Source: Conexibacter sp. S30A1
GTDB taxonomy: Bacteria > Actinomycetota > Thermoleophilia > Solirubrobacterales > Solirubrobacteraceae
Direction of reading: 5' to 3'
DNA: 64,000 bases
Assembly (NCBI RefSeq): GCF_023330665.1
Contig: NZ_CP097127.1
Coordinates: 1,054,001 to 1,118,000 of the forward strand
Of the stretch, positions 50,012-62,684 are shown piece by piece (positions within the stretch are counted from its first letter, which is position 1; each line of letters starts with the position of its first letter). The translations under genes were made by a program, and so were the position numbers. Under the pieces are notes generated by a model. The model ran no database searches and was not told the origin of the DNA. It saw only the letters and a list, made by a program, of their open reading frames with translations.

Positions 50012-51070
50012 CTAACCGCTGCTGAGCGCGCTGCGCAGCAGCTCGGCCGCCGCGACCGGACGGGGATCGACCCCGCGCAACGTCGCCAGGTAGAGCGAGA
50101 CCAGGTCCCCGAGCAAAACCAGCGAGACCAGGCGCTGCAGACGATTCTCGCCGATCGACTCGACGCGGAAGGTCGCCCCACCGCGGCTCGCGATCAGGCC
50201 ACGCGTGAGCTCGATCCGCTGCCTGACCCGCGGGTGCAGGTCGGAGTCGTCCAAAAACACGGCGCTGAAGGGGCCCAGAGAGCCCGCCCCCTCCCAGCCC
50301 ACGAGCTCGTTGTGGTCAAGCTCCGGCAGGGTCGCCGAAAACGCTGGGGTCTTGGCGTTCTCGTTGATCTGCGTCTTCCAACGGTAGGCGACGGGCGCCG
50401 TCAGCGATGCGCCAGCGATCTGCGGGATCGTGCCGTACAGACCGCGCGCCAGCGTCTTTGGCAGCGAATCCTCCCTGCTCGCCGGCTCCCACGCGGCGGC
50501 GAGGCGTTCGGCGTGTTCGGCCGCGACATCGACCTCAGCCCGCATACTCGCCCCGGCACCGCATAGCGCCGCAACCTCCAGCGCAACGACAAGCGAGTAC
50601 CCGACCGTGGCACGTGCTTCAAAACCGCCCGGGAGCGGGATCACGGGCACGTTAGCGGCGCGGGCCTGTGCGGCCAGCCTGCCGCCCGTGGTCATCACGA
50701 TCGTACGGGCACCGAGCGCCTGCGCAGCCTCATAGGCCGCAAGCGTCTCCTCCGTCTCCCCCGAGTAGCTGGCGCACAGGACCGTCGTGTCGGGCGTGGT
50801 CCAGGACGGCAGCGCGTAGTCGCGTGCGAGCGCGATCGGGCGCGATGCACCGTCGCCGAGCGCCGCGCGGGCCAGCGCACCCCCGGCCACGATCCCCCCC
50901 ACGCCGGCGATCACAAGCCCACCGGGGGAGTCCTGCGGTTTCAGGTTTGCTGACTCCACCCGCCACAGCGCGTCGCGCAGGTGTTCGGGCAGCGCCAGGA
51001 CCTCGCGGAACTGGCCGCTGACGTCGACCTCGGCGACCGCGTCCGGCGAAAGCGAGCGGACGCCGGTCAA
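50012..51070 (-). CDS. bifunctional phosphoglucose/phosphomannose isomerase
   Basis: 352 residues from a TTG at 51070, overlapping the upstream gene's stop (TTGA). Two SIS domains: VIAGVGGIVAGGALARAAL near residue 52, and VLCASYSGETEETLAAYEAAQALG near residue 97 with the sugar-phosphate-binding Ser-x-Ser-Gly pattern. The C-terminal HNELVGWEGAG and RFRVES-type blocks match the archaeal/actinobacterial PGI/PMI subgroup. It interconverts fructose-6-P with glucose-6-P and mannose-6-P. With the pyrophosphorylase upstream it probably feeds nucleotide-sugar synthesis. Confidence 0.9.
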   Translation of the reverse strand: MTGVRSLSPDAVAEVDVSGQFREVLALPEHLRDALWRVESANLKPQDSPGGLVIAGVGGIVAGGALARAALGDGASRPIALARDYALPSWTTPDTTVLCASYSGETEETLAAYEAAQALGARTIVMTTGGRLAAQARAANVPVIPLPGGFEARATVGYSLVVALEVAALCGAGASMRAEVDVAAEHAERLAAAWEPASREDSLPKTLARGLYGTIPQIAGASLTAPVAYRWKTQINENAKTPAFSATLPELDHNELVGWEGAGSLGPFSAVFLDDSDLHPRVRQRIELTRGLIASRGGATFRVESIGENRLQRLVSLVLLGDLVSLYLATLRGVDPRPVAAAELLRSALSSG

Positions 51071-52173
51071 AACCTGATCGCCCCATCCGGCAACGCCACG
51101 TCGGGGAAGATGCGCACACCCTCCGCCAGCGTGTTGTCGGCGCCGAGCCTCACGCCATCGCCGACCATGACACCGTCGTCGATGTGACAGTTGGCGCCGA
51201 TCGACACACCGGCGCTGATGATCGCACCGCTGACCCGGGTGCGCTCACCGACAGTGACGCCGTCCAACAGTACGCAGCGCTCGAGGCGCGCCCCGCGCGC
51301 CACCTTCACACCGCGTCCCAGCACAACGCTGCCGCCGACGATCGCCCCGGCGGCGACCTCGCAGCCGTCACCGAGTACGACCGGGCCGACGATGCGACCC
51401 GCCACGTGCGCACCCTCGACCAGCCGCATGCCGGCCGCCGCCAGGCGCTCGCCGACAACGGTTTGGACGTTGCCCTCCATGATGTCGAAGGTCGCCCGCA
51501 GGTAGCGTTCCGGGGTGCCGATGTCCAACCAGTAGCCGCTCGCACAGTAACCGTGCAGGCCGCGGCCGACGAGCGTCGGGAACAGTTCGCGCTCGATCGA
51601 GATCACGCTGCCGGCCGGCGGCATCCCCGCCAGCACCTCGCGCTCCAGCACATAGATGCCAGCGCTGACGAGGTTGGTGTCAACCGCCTGCTCGAGGCCG
51701 GGCTTTTCGAGGAACTCGGCCACACTCGTGTCGGCCCGCAAACGCACGAGGCCGTAGGCGGTGGGATCCTCGACCGCGATCAGCCCCAGCGTCGCGCGCG
51801 CGCCGGTACGTTCGTGCTGCGCGATCTGGGCGCTCAGGTCGATGTCGGTCAGGCCATCGCCATTGAGCATGAGAAAGCGCTCGTCGAGCAGGTTCTCGGC
51901 GTACTTCAGCGCACCGCCGGTGCCAAGCGGCTCGGGCTCCTCCACGTAGCGCAGGCGCACCCCGTACTGCGAGCCGTCACCCAGCACGGCCCGCACGCCG
52001 TCGGCGAGAAAGCCGCAGGACATGATCACGTCGTCCACGCCGTGCGCGCAGAGCCACTCGAGCATGTAGCTGATGAACGGCCGCCCGACCAGGGGCACGA
52101 CCAGCTTGGGCACCCGTGCGGTGAGCGGCCGCAGCCGGGTCGCCTGCCCGCCCGCCAAAATCAGCGCCTGCAC
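51067..52173 (-). CDS. nucleotide-sugar pyrophosphorylase (mannose-1-P guanylyltransferase-like)
   Basis: 368 residues from a GTG. Residues 1-230 form the nucleotidyltransferase: LILAGGQATRLRPLT at residue 4 with the signature GGxxTRL, PKLVVPLVGRPF with the activator Lys, FLMLNGDGLTDIDL with metal-binding Asp, and FLEKPG. Residues 245-368 are a left-handed beta-helix of hexapeptide repeats (GPVVLGDGCEVAAGAIVGG and similar). This layout fits mannose-1-phosphate guanylyltransferase or glucose-1-phosphate nucleotidyltransferase; the PGI/PMI neighbour favours mannose. Confidence 0.88.
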   Translation of the reverse strand: MQALILAGGQATRLRPLTARVPKLVVPLVGRPFISYMLEWLCAHGVDDVIMSCGFLADGVRAVLGDGSQYGVRLRYVEEPEPLGTGGALKYAENLLDERFLMLNGDGLTDIDLSAQIAQHERTGARATLGLIAVEDPTAYGLVRLRADTSVAEFLEKPGLEQAVDTNLVSAGIYVLEREVLAGMPPAGSVISIERELFPTLVGRGLHGYCASGYWLDIGTPERYLRATFDIMEGNVQTVVGERLAAAGMRLVEGAHVAGRIVGPVVLGDGCEVAAGAIVGGSVVLGRGVKVARGARLERCVLLDGVTVGERTRVSGAIISAGVSIGANCHIDDGVMVGDGVRLGADNTLAEGVRIFPDVALPDGAIRF

Positions 52174-52209
52174 CGTGAATCCTCCATTCCGCGCGCCGCC
52201 GGCCGGAGC

Positions 52210-53499
52210 TCAGCGGCCGACCCCTTCGTAGATGAAGCCGGCGGCCCGCACACTTTCACCGTCCAGAAAGTTGCGCCCGTCGACCAGGACATCTCCCGCT
52301 GCCCGCGCCTTGACCGCGGACCAGTCCAGCGCCGCGAACTCGGGCCACTCGGTCACGAGCACGATCGCGTCGGCACCGCTCACCGCCTCAAGCGCGGTGG
52401 ACGCCAGCTCGACGCCGCCCATCAGCCCGCGCGCCTGCTCACCGGCGACCGGGTCGTAGGCCCGCACGGCTGCACCCTCGCCCTGCAGGCGTGCGGCCAG
52501 CACCAGTGAAGCGGCCTCGCGCATATCGTCGGTCTGCGCCTTGAACGCCAGGCCGAGCAACGCTATTCGTCGGCCCACGAGCGATCCCAGGTGCTTCTGC
52601 AGCTTGGCGACCACTCGGCGCTTCTGCAGCTCGTTGACCTCGATCACCGCGTTGAGCAGCTGGAAGTGATAGCCGGAGTTGCCGGCAAGCTGCTTCAGCG
52701 CCGATACGTCCTTGGGGAAGCAGGAGCCGCCGAAACCGATCCCGGCGCGCAGGAAGTGCTCGCCGATGCGGCGGTCCAAGCCCATGCCGCGTGCGACCTC
52801 CAGCACGTCGGCGCCGGTCTCCTCGCAGACGTTGGCGATCTCGTTGATGAACGAGATCTTGGTGGCCAGGAAGGCGTTGGCGGCGAGTTTGATCATCTCG
52901 GCACTGGCGATGTCCGTCCGTACCAGCGGCGCGTGCAGCGGCGCGTAGAGCGCCACCACAGCGTCCCCGGCCCAGCCGCCTGCGTCGTCGCCCACGACGA
53001 CCCTATCGGGGTGGCGGATGTCATCGAGCGCAACCCCCTCCTTGAGGAACTCCGGGCAGGAGACGTACTGCATCGCCGCCTTGCCGCTGCGCTCGAGCTC
53101 GCGCCGGATCGCGCGGCCGGTGCCCACCGGGACAGTCGACTTCATCACGATCGCATGCCGGTCGGAGCTGGGCATCGCCGCGACCACGGCGTTCACCGAC
53201 GAGAGGTCCGCATCGCCGGAGTAGGTCGGCGGCGTGCCCACGGCGATGAACAGCAGCCTGCAGTGCTCGAGCGCCACCTGAAGCTCTGTGCTGAAGTGCA
53301 GGCGCTCGCGGTTGGCGGCCACCGCCTCGGCCAGGCCCGGCTCGTAAATCGGCATCTCGCCGCGCTCGAGCATCGCGATCTTGTCGGCGTCGATATCGAC
53401 GCACCACACGTCGTTGCCGAGCTCGGCGAAGCCGACCGCGCTAACCAGCCCGACGTAACCTGTGCCGATCACCGCGACCGGCTCGCGCAAGCTGCTCAT
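52210..53499 (-). CDS. ugd: UDP-glucose 6-dehydrogenase
   Basis: 429 residues. N-terminal NAD domain VIGTGYVGLVSAVGFAELG at residue 10 and VDIDADKIAMLERGEMPIYEPGL. The catalytic Cys lies in GFGGSCFPKDVSALKQLA near residue 258, with the dimer helix SAEMIKLAANAFLATKISFINE before it. The C-terminal LGLAFKAQTDDMREAASL block is intact. It oxidises UDP-glucose to UDP-glucuronate, a precursor of wall or capsular uronic acids and possibly of the substrate of a GH79-type glucuronidase such as the one at 36.7-38.2 kb. Confidence 0.96.
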   Translation of the reverse strand: MSSLREPVAVIGTGYVGLVSAVGFAELGNDVWCVDIDADKIAMLERGEMPIYEPGLAEAVAANRERLHFSTELQVALEHCRLLFIAVGTPPTYSGDADLSSVNAVVAAMPSSDRHAIVMKSTVPVGTGRAIRRELERSGKAAMQYVSCPEFLKEGVALDDIRHPDRVVVGDDAGGWAGDAVVALYAPLHAPLVRTDIASAEMIKLAANAFLATKISFINEIANVCEETGADVLEVARGMGLDRRIGEHFLRAGIGFGGSCFPKDVSALKQLAGNSGYHFQLLNAVIEVNELQKRRVVAKLQKHLGSLVGRRIALLGLAFKAQTDDMREAASLVLAARLQGEGAAVRAYDPVAGEQARGLMGGVELASTALEAVSGADAIVLVTEWPEFAALDWSAVKARAAGDVLVDGRNFLDGESVRAAGFIYEGVGR

Positions 53500-53538
53500 A
53501 GGCCGCCACAGACTAGCGACTCGGCGCCTGGGCCAGCG

Positions 53539-55173
53539 TCAAGGCGCGCGCACGAACGACGCGGCCATGGCGATCATCTGGTCGTTGGGGATGTTGTTCT
53601 GCAGGGTGTTGGCGATCCAGTACACCGCGCGGGCGGTCTTCCATGCGACCACCGCGAGCGAACCGCCCTGCGAGTACTCGTACAGCAGCCTGCCGTTCAC
53701 GGTGCGCTCGGCGGTCGGCTGGCGCAGGATCGGCGGCCCGGCCGCGTGCCCGCCACCGGGCCACGTGGTCGCCTGTACGTTGGCATATTCGCCGGTGCCG
53801 AGGTCGGTGGCGCCGCCTGAGGTGAGCACCAGCGTCATGACGTAGGAGCGGTAGCGCACGCCGCTCGGGCTCACGATCTCGTAGCGGCGCGGGTAGGAGC
53901 GGGAATATGCCGAGGCCGGCTCGTAGCCGATGTCACAGTTGCCAGCTGCAGCCAGGCAGTAGGTGAAGTCGGCGGGTATGTACCTCGGGTAGTAGACGGG
54001 CAGCCCGACCGCACCGAGGGCGGCGGCCTGCTGGCGCCCGGCAGCGATGTCGGCGACCATCCCGGACGGTGGGCGGTAGGGGCCGGGCGCCGGACCGGCG
54101 CCACGGCGCCGGCGGCCACGGGGCCGGGCGCCCGCTTGACCGGGCGGCGAGGGCGCTCCCGAGCCGGCCCGCGGCGGTCTGGTCGGCGTCATGAACTCCC
54201 GGTAGGCCTGCTGTGCCGCCGCCTGGCTGAAGGTGACGTCGTCCTCACCGTTGATCGTCGCATACCCCGTGTAGGGAAACGGGATCGACTTCAGGCGGCT
54301 GCCGTCGGCGTTGATCGCCAGGTCGAAGAGCTCGATCAGACCGTCGGTGGAGTGCAGCAGGCTGTCTGATTGCACGTCCTTGGCAAAGTCGGTGAGCAGC
54401 TGTGTGCGGTCGCTGAGCAGACGGCTGGAATTGAACCCCTGCTTGGCCCAGCGCAGGAAATCCTGCTGGCGGGCCTGCCGGACAAAGTCGGTGTCGTTGT
54501 GGCGGAAGCGCACGAACGCAAGCGCGGTGTTCGCGCCGCCAAGGTCAGCACCGGAACCGCCGCACATCCGCTGGTAGCCGGGCTGGATGTCGATGCTCGA
54601 GTAGTTGGTGGTGGGATCGGCCGGGCCGATGCTGTGGTTGTAATAGCGCTGGTCGACCTGCGCGTAGACGCAGCCGATCGCGTTGATCAGATTCGCGAAG
54701 CTCGCAAAGTCGACCAGCAGCAGGTGATTTACCTGAAGGTTCGGGATGACGTCGGCGCGCAGCGTCGCGAGCAGCAGCGACGGCCCGCCCTCCGAGTAGG
54801 CGGCGTTGATCTTCTCGACCCCGTAGCCGGGCACCTGCACGGCCAGATCGCGCGGGATCGACAGCGCGTTGATCGTGGTCGAGCGGTCGTCCACACGCAC
54901 CAGCATCATCGTGTCGGTGTTGCCGGGGCTCTGGCCCTGGCCGTAGCGGTGATCGACACCGATCAAAAGCAGCGTCTGTGGCGCCCCTGGGGCCGGGAGC
55001 ACCAGGTGCCTGACCCTGACCGGTTTCTGGACGTTGATGATCCTGACAGCGTCGTTGATCGCCAGGAGCCCGGCGGTGGCGGTGGCGGCCGCGGCACAGA
55101 TGACGACGATAACCAGCGCCAAAAGCGCCCGCCACAGAGCCCCCAGCCGGGTGCGCGGGCTCACGCGCATCAA
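53539..55173 (-). CDS. LytR-CpsA-Psr (LCP) family wall-polymer transferase
   Basis: 544 residues, ATG ATG start. A short cytoplasmic head is followed by one membrane helix (LLALVIVVICAAAATATAGLLA). The LCP domain (about 60-310) has the usual LLIGVDHRYGQGQSPGNTDTMMLV, LSIPRDLAVQVPGYGVEKINAAYSEGG and YALVRFR-type LAFVRFRHNDTDFVRQARQQDFL, with the Arg and Asp residues that bind the lipid pyrophosphate. A Pro/Gly/Arg-rich linker and a unique C-terminal domain of about 190 residues follow. LCP enzymes attach glycopolymers (arabinogalactan, teichoic acid, capsule) to peptidoglycan. Confidence 0.93.
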   Translation of the reverse strand: MMRVSPRTRLGALWRALLALVIVVICAAAATATAGLLAINDAVRIINVQKPVRVRHLVLPAPGAPQTLLLIGVDHRYGQGQSPGNTDTMMLVRVDDRSTTINALSIPRDLAVQVPGYGVEKINAAYSEGGPSLLLATLRADVIPNLQVNHLLLVDFASFANLINAIGCVYAQVDQRYYNHSIGPADPTTNYSSIDIQPGYQRMCGGSGADLGGANTALAFVRFRHNDTDFVRQARQQDFLRWAKQGFNSSRLLSDRTQLLTDFAKDVQSDSLLHSTDGLIELFDLAINADGSRLKSIPFPYTGYATINGEDDVTFSQAAAQQAYREFMTPTRPPRAGSGAPSPPGQAGARPRGRRRRGAGPAPGPYRPPSGMVADIAAGRQQAAALGAVGLPVYYPRYIPADFTYCLAAAGNCDIGYEPASAYSRSYPRRYEIVSPSGVRYRSYVMTLVLTSGGATDLGTGEYANVQATTWPGGGHAAGPPILRQPTAERTVNGRLLYEYSQGGSLAVVAWKTARAVYWIANTLQNNIPNDQMIAMAASFVRAP

Positions 55174-55184
55174 GCGTCCCTGGG

Positions 55185-55610
55185 CTAACGCGTCCCTGAC
55201 GTCCGCTCGGCGACGCGCAGGAACGCCTGCGTGCGGCGCTGCTCGCCCAACGCCAGTTGGTGGCGCTCGCTGTCGGGCTCGGCACTTGCCAGCTCGCGGT
55301 CCAGCTCGCTCAGCCGTTCGCGCAGCGCACCGGCGTCGAGCTCTTCGGGTCGGTGAATCTCCGCCACCAGCAGCATCGCGTGGTTGCCTCCGACCTGCAG
55401 ATACCCCTCCGACTGGGCGAAGCGCAGCGGTTCGCCCTCGCCGACGTAGAGCCGCAGCTCGGTCGGCTCGAGCATCGCCAAAAGCGGCGTGTGGTTGGCG
55501 AGAATCCCGATCTCGCCAACCGTGGTGCGGGTGGAGACCATCTCCACCTTGTCATCGAACACCGACCCTTCGGGGGTCAGGATCTCGACCTGGAAGGGTG
55601 TGTGTGCCAC
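55185..55610 (-). CDS. atpC: ATP synthase epsilon subunit
   Basis: 141 residues. FQVEILTPEGSVFDDKVEMVSTRTTVGEIGILANHTPLL is the beta-sandwich start, split here around the conserved GEIGILxNH. The C-terminal helical part (ELDAGALRERLSELDRELASAEPDSERH) is shorter and more charged than in E. coli. It controls F1 rotation and inhibits ATP hydrolysis. It is the last gene of the atp operon, 8 bases after atpD. Confidence 0.96.
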   Translation of the reverse strand: MAHTPFQVEILTPEGSVFDDKVEMVSTRTTVGEIGILANHTPLLAMLEPTELRLYVGEGEPLRFAQSEGYLQVGGNHAMLLVAEIHRPEELDAGALRERLSELDRELASAEPDSERHQLALGEQRRTQAFLRVAERTSGTR

Positions 55611-55618
55611 CGCTCCTC

Positions 55619-58059
<2,441 letters not shown>

Positions 58060-58091
58060 GGCGTTGTTGTCGATCTGGGGTGGCGGGGCGC

Positions 58092-59645
<1,554 letters not shown>

Positions 59646-59662
59646 TTGTTCGTAAGGCTCCT

Positions 59663-60193
59663 TTAGGCCTGTGCGACTTCTCTGCGAAGCTGTTCCAGAC
59701 GCGTCCGGATCGACGCGTCCATGATGAAGTTTCCGACCCGCAAAACGATCCCGCCGAGGATCTCCGGATCGACCGTGCTCGAGAGCTCGATCTCGTTACC
59801 GGTCTGCTGGCCAATCCGCCGGCCGAGGTCGGCGATGACCTCAGGATCGAGCGCCACAGCGCTAGTCACCTGCACCGGCAGCCGCTGACTGTGGGCAGCA
59901 TAGAGGGCCTCGAAGGTGGTTCGGATCCGAAAGATCACGGGCATGCGGTGGCGTTCGGTGAGCGCCTCCAGAAAGTTCATGAAGGCAGGATCGGCGCCCT
60001 CAACGACCCTGTGCAGCCCGTCCTTCTTCTCCGCCACCGTGAAGTACGGCGAGAAGAAGAAGACGGCCAGCTCGCGGTTCTCGTGCAGTGCCTGAGCGAA
60101 CTGCGCGAGCTGCTGCGCGAGCAGTTCGAGCGTGCCCTGATCGACACCGACCTCGAACAGCGCGCGGGCGTATACCTGTGCGATCTCTTCCAT
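59663..60193 (-). CDS. atpH: ATP synthase delta subunit
   Basis: 176 residues: [25 protein letters not shown] at the N-terminus and the C-terminal [45 protein letters not shown] blocks of OSCP/delta. It joins the top of F1 to the b-subunit stator. A hairpin precedes its start, between it and atpF. Confidence 0.96.
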   Translation of the reverse strand: MEEIAQVYARALFEVGVDQGTLELLAQQLAQFAQALHENRELAVFFFSPYFTVAEKKDGLHRVVEGADPAFMNFLEALTERHRMPVIFRIRTTFEALYAAHSQRLPVQVTSAVALDPEVIADLGRRIGQQTGNEIELSSTVDPEILGGIVLRVGNFIMDASIRTRLEQLRREVAQA

Positions 60194-60226
60194 GGCTTGC
60201 GTGGTTTGCGAGCTGGGCTCGTCTCT

Positions 60227-60252
60227 GCCTGGCGGCCAGCGGGCCGCCAGGC
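60227..60252 (-). terminator. hairpin in the atpF-atpH gap
   Basis: Perfect 11-bp stem GCCTGGCGGCC (60227-60237), loop AGCG, GGCCGCCAGGC (60242-60252). It starts at the last base of the atpF stop and ends 34 bases before the atpH ATG. Inside an operon it is more likely an RNA-stability or attenuation element than a full terminator. Confidence 0.55.
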
Positions 60253-60803
60253 TAGTTCCCGCCTCCGGTGAGCACGCTGAAGTCGAGGTCAGCGAGCGCC
60301 TCCTCGACCAGTCGGCGCTGGTCGGCGTCGGTCAGCAGCTTGCCGGTGACCTTCTCCGTGGCGAGCACCGTCAGATCGGCGACCTCGCGACGTATCGCGT
60401 CGATCGCACGGCGCGTCTCGGCCTCCACGTCACGGCGGGTCTGCTCCAGCAGGCGCTCGCGCTCGGCGCGGGCGGTGGCGATCGCCTCCTTCTGTTGCGC
60501 CTCTCCGGCCTGGCGGGCGCGGGAGACGATCTCGTCGGCCTGGGACCGGGCCTCGGCCAACCGCTGGCGGTACTCGGCCAGCACCTCGTCAGCCTGCCGG
60601 CGCAGATTCTCCGCAGCGTCGATCTCACCCGCGATCGACTGGGCGCGACGGTCGAGCGTCTGCCCGATCACCGGGAACACATAACGGCGCAGAACCCACA
60701 GGCAGATCAGGAAGATGACCAGCACCCAGACCATCAGCCCCACGTTGGGGGTGATCAGGAACGAACCCGAGGAGGCGATCGGCAGGTGTGCAGTTGCTGG
60801 CAT
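60252..60803 (-). CDS. atpF: ATP synthase b subunit
   Basis: 183 residues: one N-terminal membrane helix (NVGLMVWVLVIFLICLWVL) then RRYVFPVIGQTLDRRAQSI and a long charged coiled coil (AENLRRQADEVLAEYRQRLAEAR, ARAERERLLEQTRRDVEAE) that forms the peripheral stalk. Start chosen at the ATG 60803. It is followed directly by a hairpin. Confidence 0.96.
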   Translation of the reverse strand: MPATAHLPIASSGSFLITPNVGLMVWVLVIFLICLWVLRRYVFPVIGQTLDRRAQSIAGEIDAAENLRRQADEVLAEYRQRLAEARSQADEIVSRARQAGEAQQKEAIATARAERERLLEQTRRDVEAETRRAIDAIRREVADLTVLATEKVTGKLLTDADQRRLVEEALADLDFSVLTGGGN

Positions 60804-60830
60804 TGGTGATCTTGCTCCGGTCGCTTCGGT

Positions 60831-61115
60831 CTAGAGGAAGAAGGCGATGAAGCCGCCGACGAGGCCGTAGAAGAAGCACGCCTCGGTCAGCGCGAACCCC
60901 AGCCACTGGTCGCGCTCAATGTCCTGGCGCAGCTCCGGCTGACGGGTCTTGGCCTGGATGGAGGCGTTGAAGACGCTGCCGATGCCGGCACCCGCGCCCG
61001 CCGCGCCACCGCCGGCGCCGACGCCGAGACCGATCGACTTGCCCGCGTTCTGGGCGTAATCGGCGATCTGACCCAGCACTGGGTGGAAGATCGACAGGAA
61101 GTGGAGGAACAGCAT
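60831..61115 (-). CDS. atpE: ATP synthase c subunit
   Basis: 94 residues from the ATG at 61115. The first helix carries a Gly/Ala-rich face (SIGLGVGAGGGAAGAGAGIG), then the polar loop ARQPE-type KTRQPELRQD, and the second helix with the ion-binding Glu in FALTEACFFYGLVGGFIAFF. The long N-terminal extension (LFLHFLSIFHPVLGQIADYAQNAG) of about 25 residues is more than the usual short head. The rotor ring probably transports protons. Confidence 0.96.
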   Translation of the reverse strand: MLFLHFLSIFHPVLGQIADYAQNAGKSIGLGVGAGGGAAGAGAGIGSVFNASIQAKTRQPELRQDIERDQWLGFALTEACFFYGLVGGFIAFFL

Positions 61116-61140
61116 TTCCGGGTTGGCTCCTTGTTGATTG

Positions 61141-62118
61141 CTAATGGCTTGTAACCGCGTCACCGAGGTAGATCGCGGTAAGGACGGAGAAGATGAAGGC
61201 CTGCAGGCCGGCGATCAGCACCGCCTCGAACAGGTAGATGGCGATCCCGAACGGGAACAGCAGCCACTGCACCCACGGGTCGCCGACGAGCACGCCGAGC
61301 TCGCCACCCATGAATGCGATCAGCATGTGCCCGGCCAGCAGGTTGGCCCAGAGCCGGACCGTGAGCGAGATCAGCCGCAGGAAGTAGGAGAGCACCTCGA
61401 TCACGAAGATCAGTGGCTTGATCGGGCCGGTGATGCCGGCGGGCATCAGGCTCTTGAGGAAGCCGACCGGCCCGTGGTGGGCCTTGAGCCGCTCCCAGCT
61501 GAACAGCACGAACACCATCAGCGCCAGGATCAGCGGGAAGGCGACGTTGGTGTCCGCGGCGTAGATCTGAAACGACGGCAGGTGCGCGCCGAAGAGCGTG
61601 AACTTGTCAAGCGAGTCGACGGGCAGCGGGATGTAGCCGATCAGGTTGGAGACGAGGATGAAGACAAACAGCGTCGCGATCAGCGGGAAATACTTGCGTG
61701 AGAGGTTCTCGTCGAGGTTCTCGCGGGCCATGCCGCTGGTCAGCCCGTAGAACATCTCGATCGCCGCCTGCAGCCGTCCGGGGCGCTCCTTCAGCCGGTG
61801 CGCGACGTAGAACATCAGGCCGAGCGTGATCGCAGCCGCGAGGATCACGTAGAGCACGCCCTTGTTGAAGTTCACAGGGCCGACGCTGAACCAGGTGTCG
61901 AGCTTGAACTCGTTGGTCGGCGTGAACACGCCGCTTGCGACCGCAGGCGCCTTGTGCGCCTTAAAGCCGAACACGCCGATGAAGAAGACGATGCCCGCGA
62001 ACCACAGCCCACCGAGCGCGAGCGCGACGCGTTTGCCGCGGCTCGCGCCGGGCTTACGCTCGCTGCCCTCGCCGGGCCTCGGCGTGCCGGCTGGTGCCGG
62101 TGCGGTGATTGCGCTCAT
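61141..62118 (-). CDS. atpB: ATP synthase a subunit
   Basis: 325 residues, longer than the usual 240-270 because of a basic/hydrophilic N-terminus of about 35 residues and an extra loop. Membrane helices follow; the conserved channel Arg lies in RLISLTVRLWANLLAGHMLI near residue 255, and PWVQWLLFPFGIAIYLFEAVLIAGLQAFIF is the last double helix. It forms the proton channel against the c ring. The start overlaps the small upstream gene by 4 bases (ATGA). Confidence 0.96.
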   Translation of the reverse strand: MSAITAPAPAGTPRPGEGSERKPGASRGKRVALALGGLWFAGIVFFIGVFGFKAHKAPAVASGVFTPTNEFKLDTWFSVGPVNFNKGVLYVILAAAITLGLMFYVAHRLKERPGRLQAAIEMFYGLTSGMARENLDENLSRKYFPLIATLFVFILVSNLIGYIPLPVDSLDKFTLFGAHLPSFQIYAADTNVAFPLILALMVFVLFSWERLKAHHGPVGFLKSLMPAGITGPIKPLIFVIEVLSYFLRLISLTVRLWANLLAGHMLIAFMGGELGVLVGDPWVQWLLFPFGIAIYLFEAVLIAGLQAFIFSVLTAIYLGDAVTSH

Positions 62119-62528
62119 CGGTGTTCTGACTCCCTTTCCGGCGGTGGACCACTGACGATCCTGACCGCGAAGCCTACCGAGTAGGCGGCGAAGATCAGGA
62201 TCGCGGCGGCAAGGCCGTCCTGCCGGTGGCCGGCCACGCCGGCCACGACGATCGCGGCTGCCAACAGCCAGATTCTCCCAAACGCCTCGGTCACATGGAT
62301 GCCCACCTGCGTGCGCGGATCACGCAGCCTGCGTGTGAAGCGCCGGTCCGTGATCTGGACGAGGCGCTGCAGCAGCCAGCCGGCCCCGCCGACCGTCACG
62401 CCGAGCGATGGCGCGCCGAGGACCAGCGCCACAGCGCCGCCAAGCACAAGGAAGTAGATGTCGAGGTATTGGAGCGCGCTCACGGTTACCCGCTCGTGCG
62501 AATGGGCGTTTTGATACAAAGTGGTCAT
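62115..62528 (-). CDS. small membrane protein at head of atp operon (AtpI-like position)
   Basis: 137 residues from the ATG at 62528. About four hydrophobic segments: YLDIYFLVLGGAVALVLG, SLGVTVGGAGWLL, IWLLAAAIVVAGVAG and AAILIFAAYSVGFAVRIV. It resembles the small AtpI/Atp-operon proteins in size and place, but the sequence is not diagnostic. Its stop overlaps the atpB start. It may help assembly of the c ring. The 150 bases upstream, up to the divergent GH26-like gene, must contain the operon promoter; no clear -35/-10 was identified. Confidence 0.75.
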   Translation of the reverse strand: MTTLYQNAHSHERVTVSALQYLDIYFLVLGGAVALVLGAPSLGVTVGGAGWLLQRLVQITDRRFTRRLRDPRTQVGIHVTEAFGRIWLLAAAIVVAGVAGHRQDGLAAAILIFAAYSVGFAVRIVSGPPPERESEHR

Positions 62529-62684
62529 ATCCCGTTTGGGCGGTGGCTGCCCAAAGGCTGGGCGCTGCATGCTAGCGATTAACCGCCGGTAAGGCATGTC
62601 TGATTTGCGTGCCCAGCTCGTTGGTCGCGCGCTGAACCGCACGACCCGATTGTTCGACCGTCCAGCGCGGGTGACGGTCTTGTG

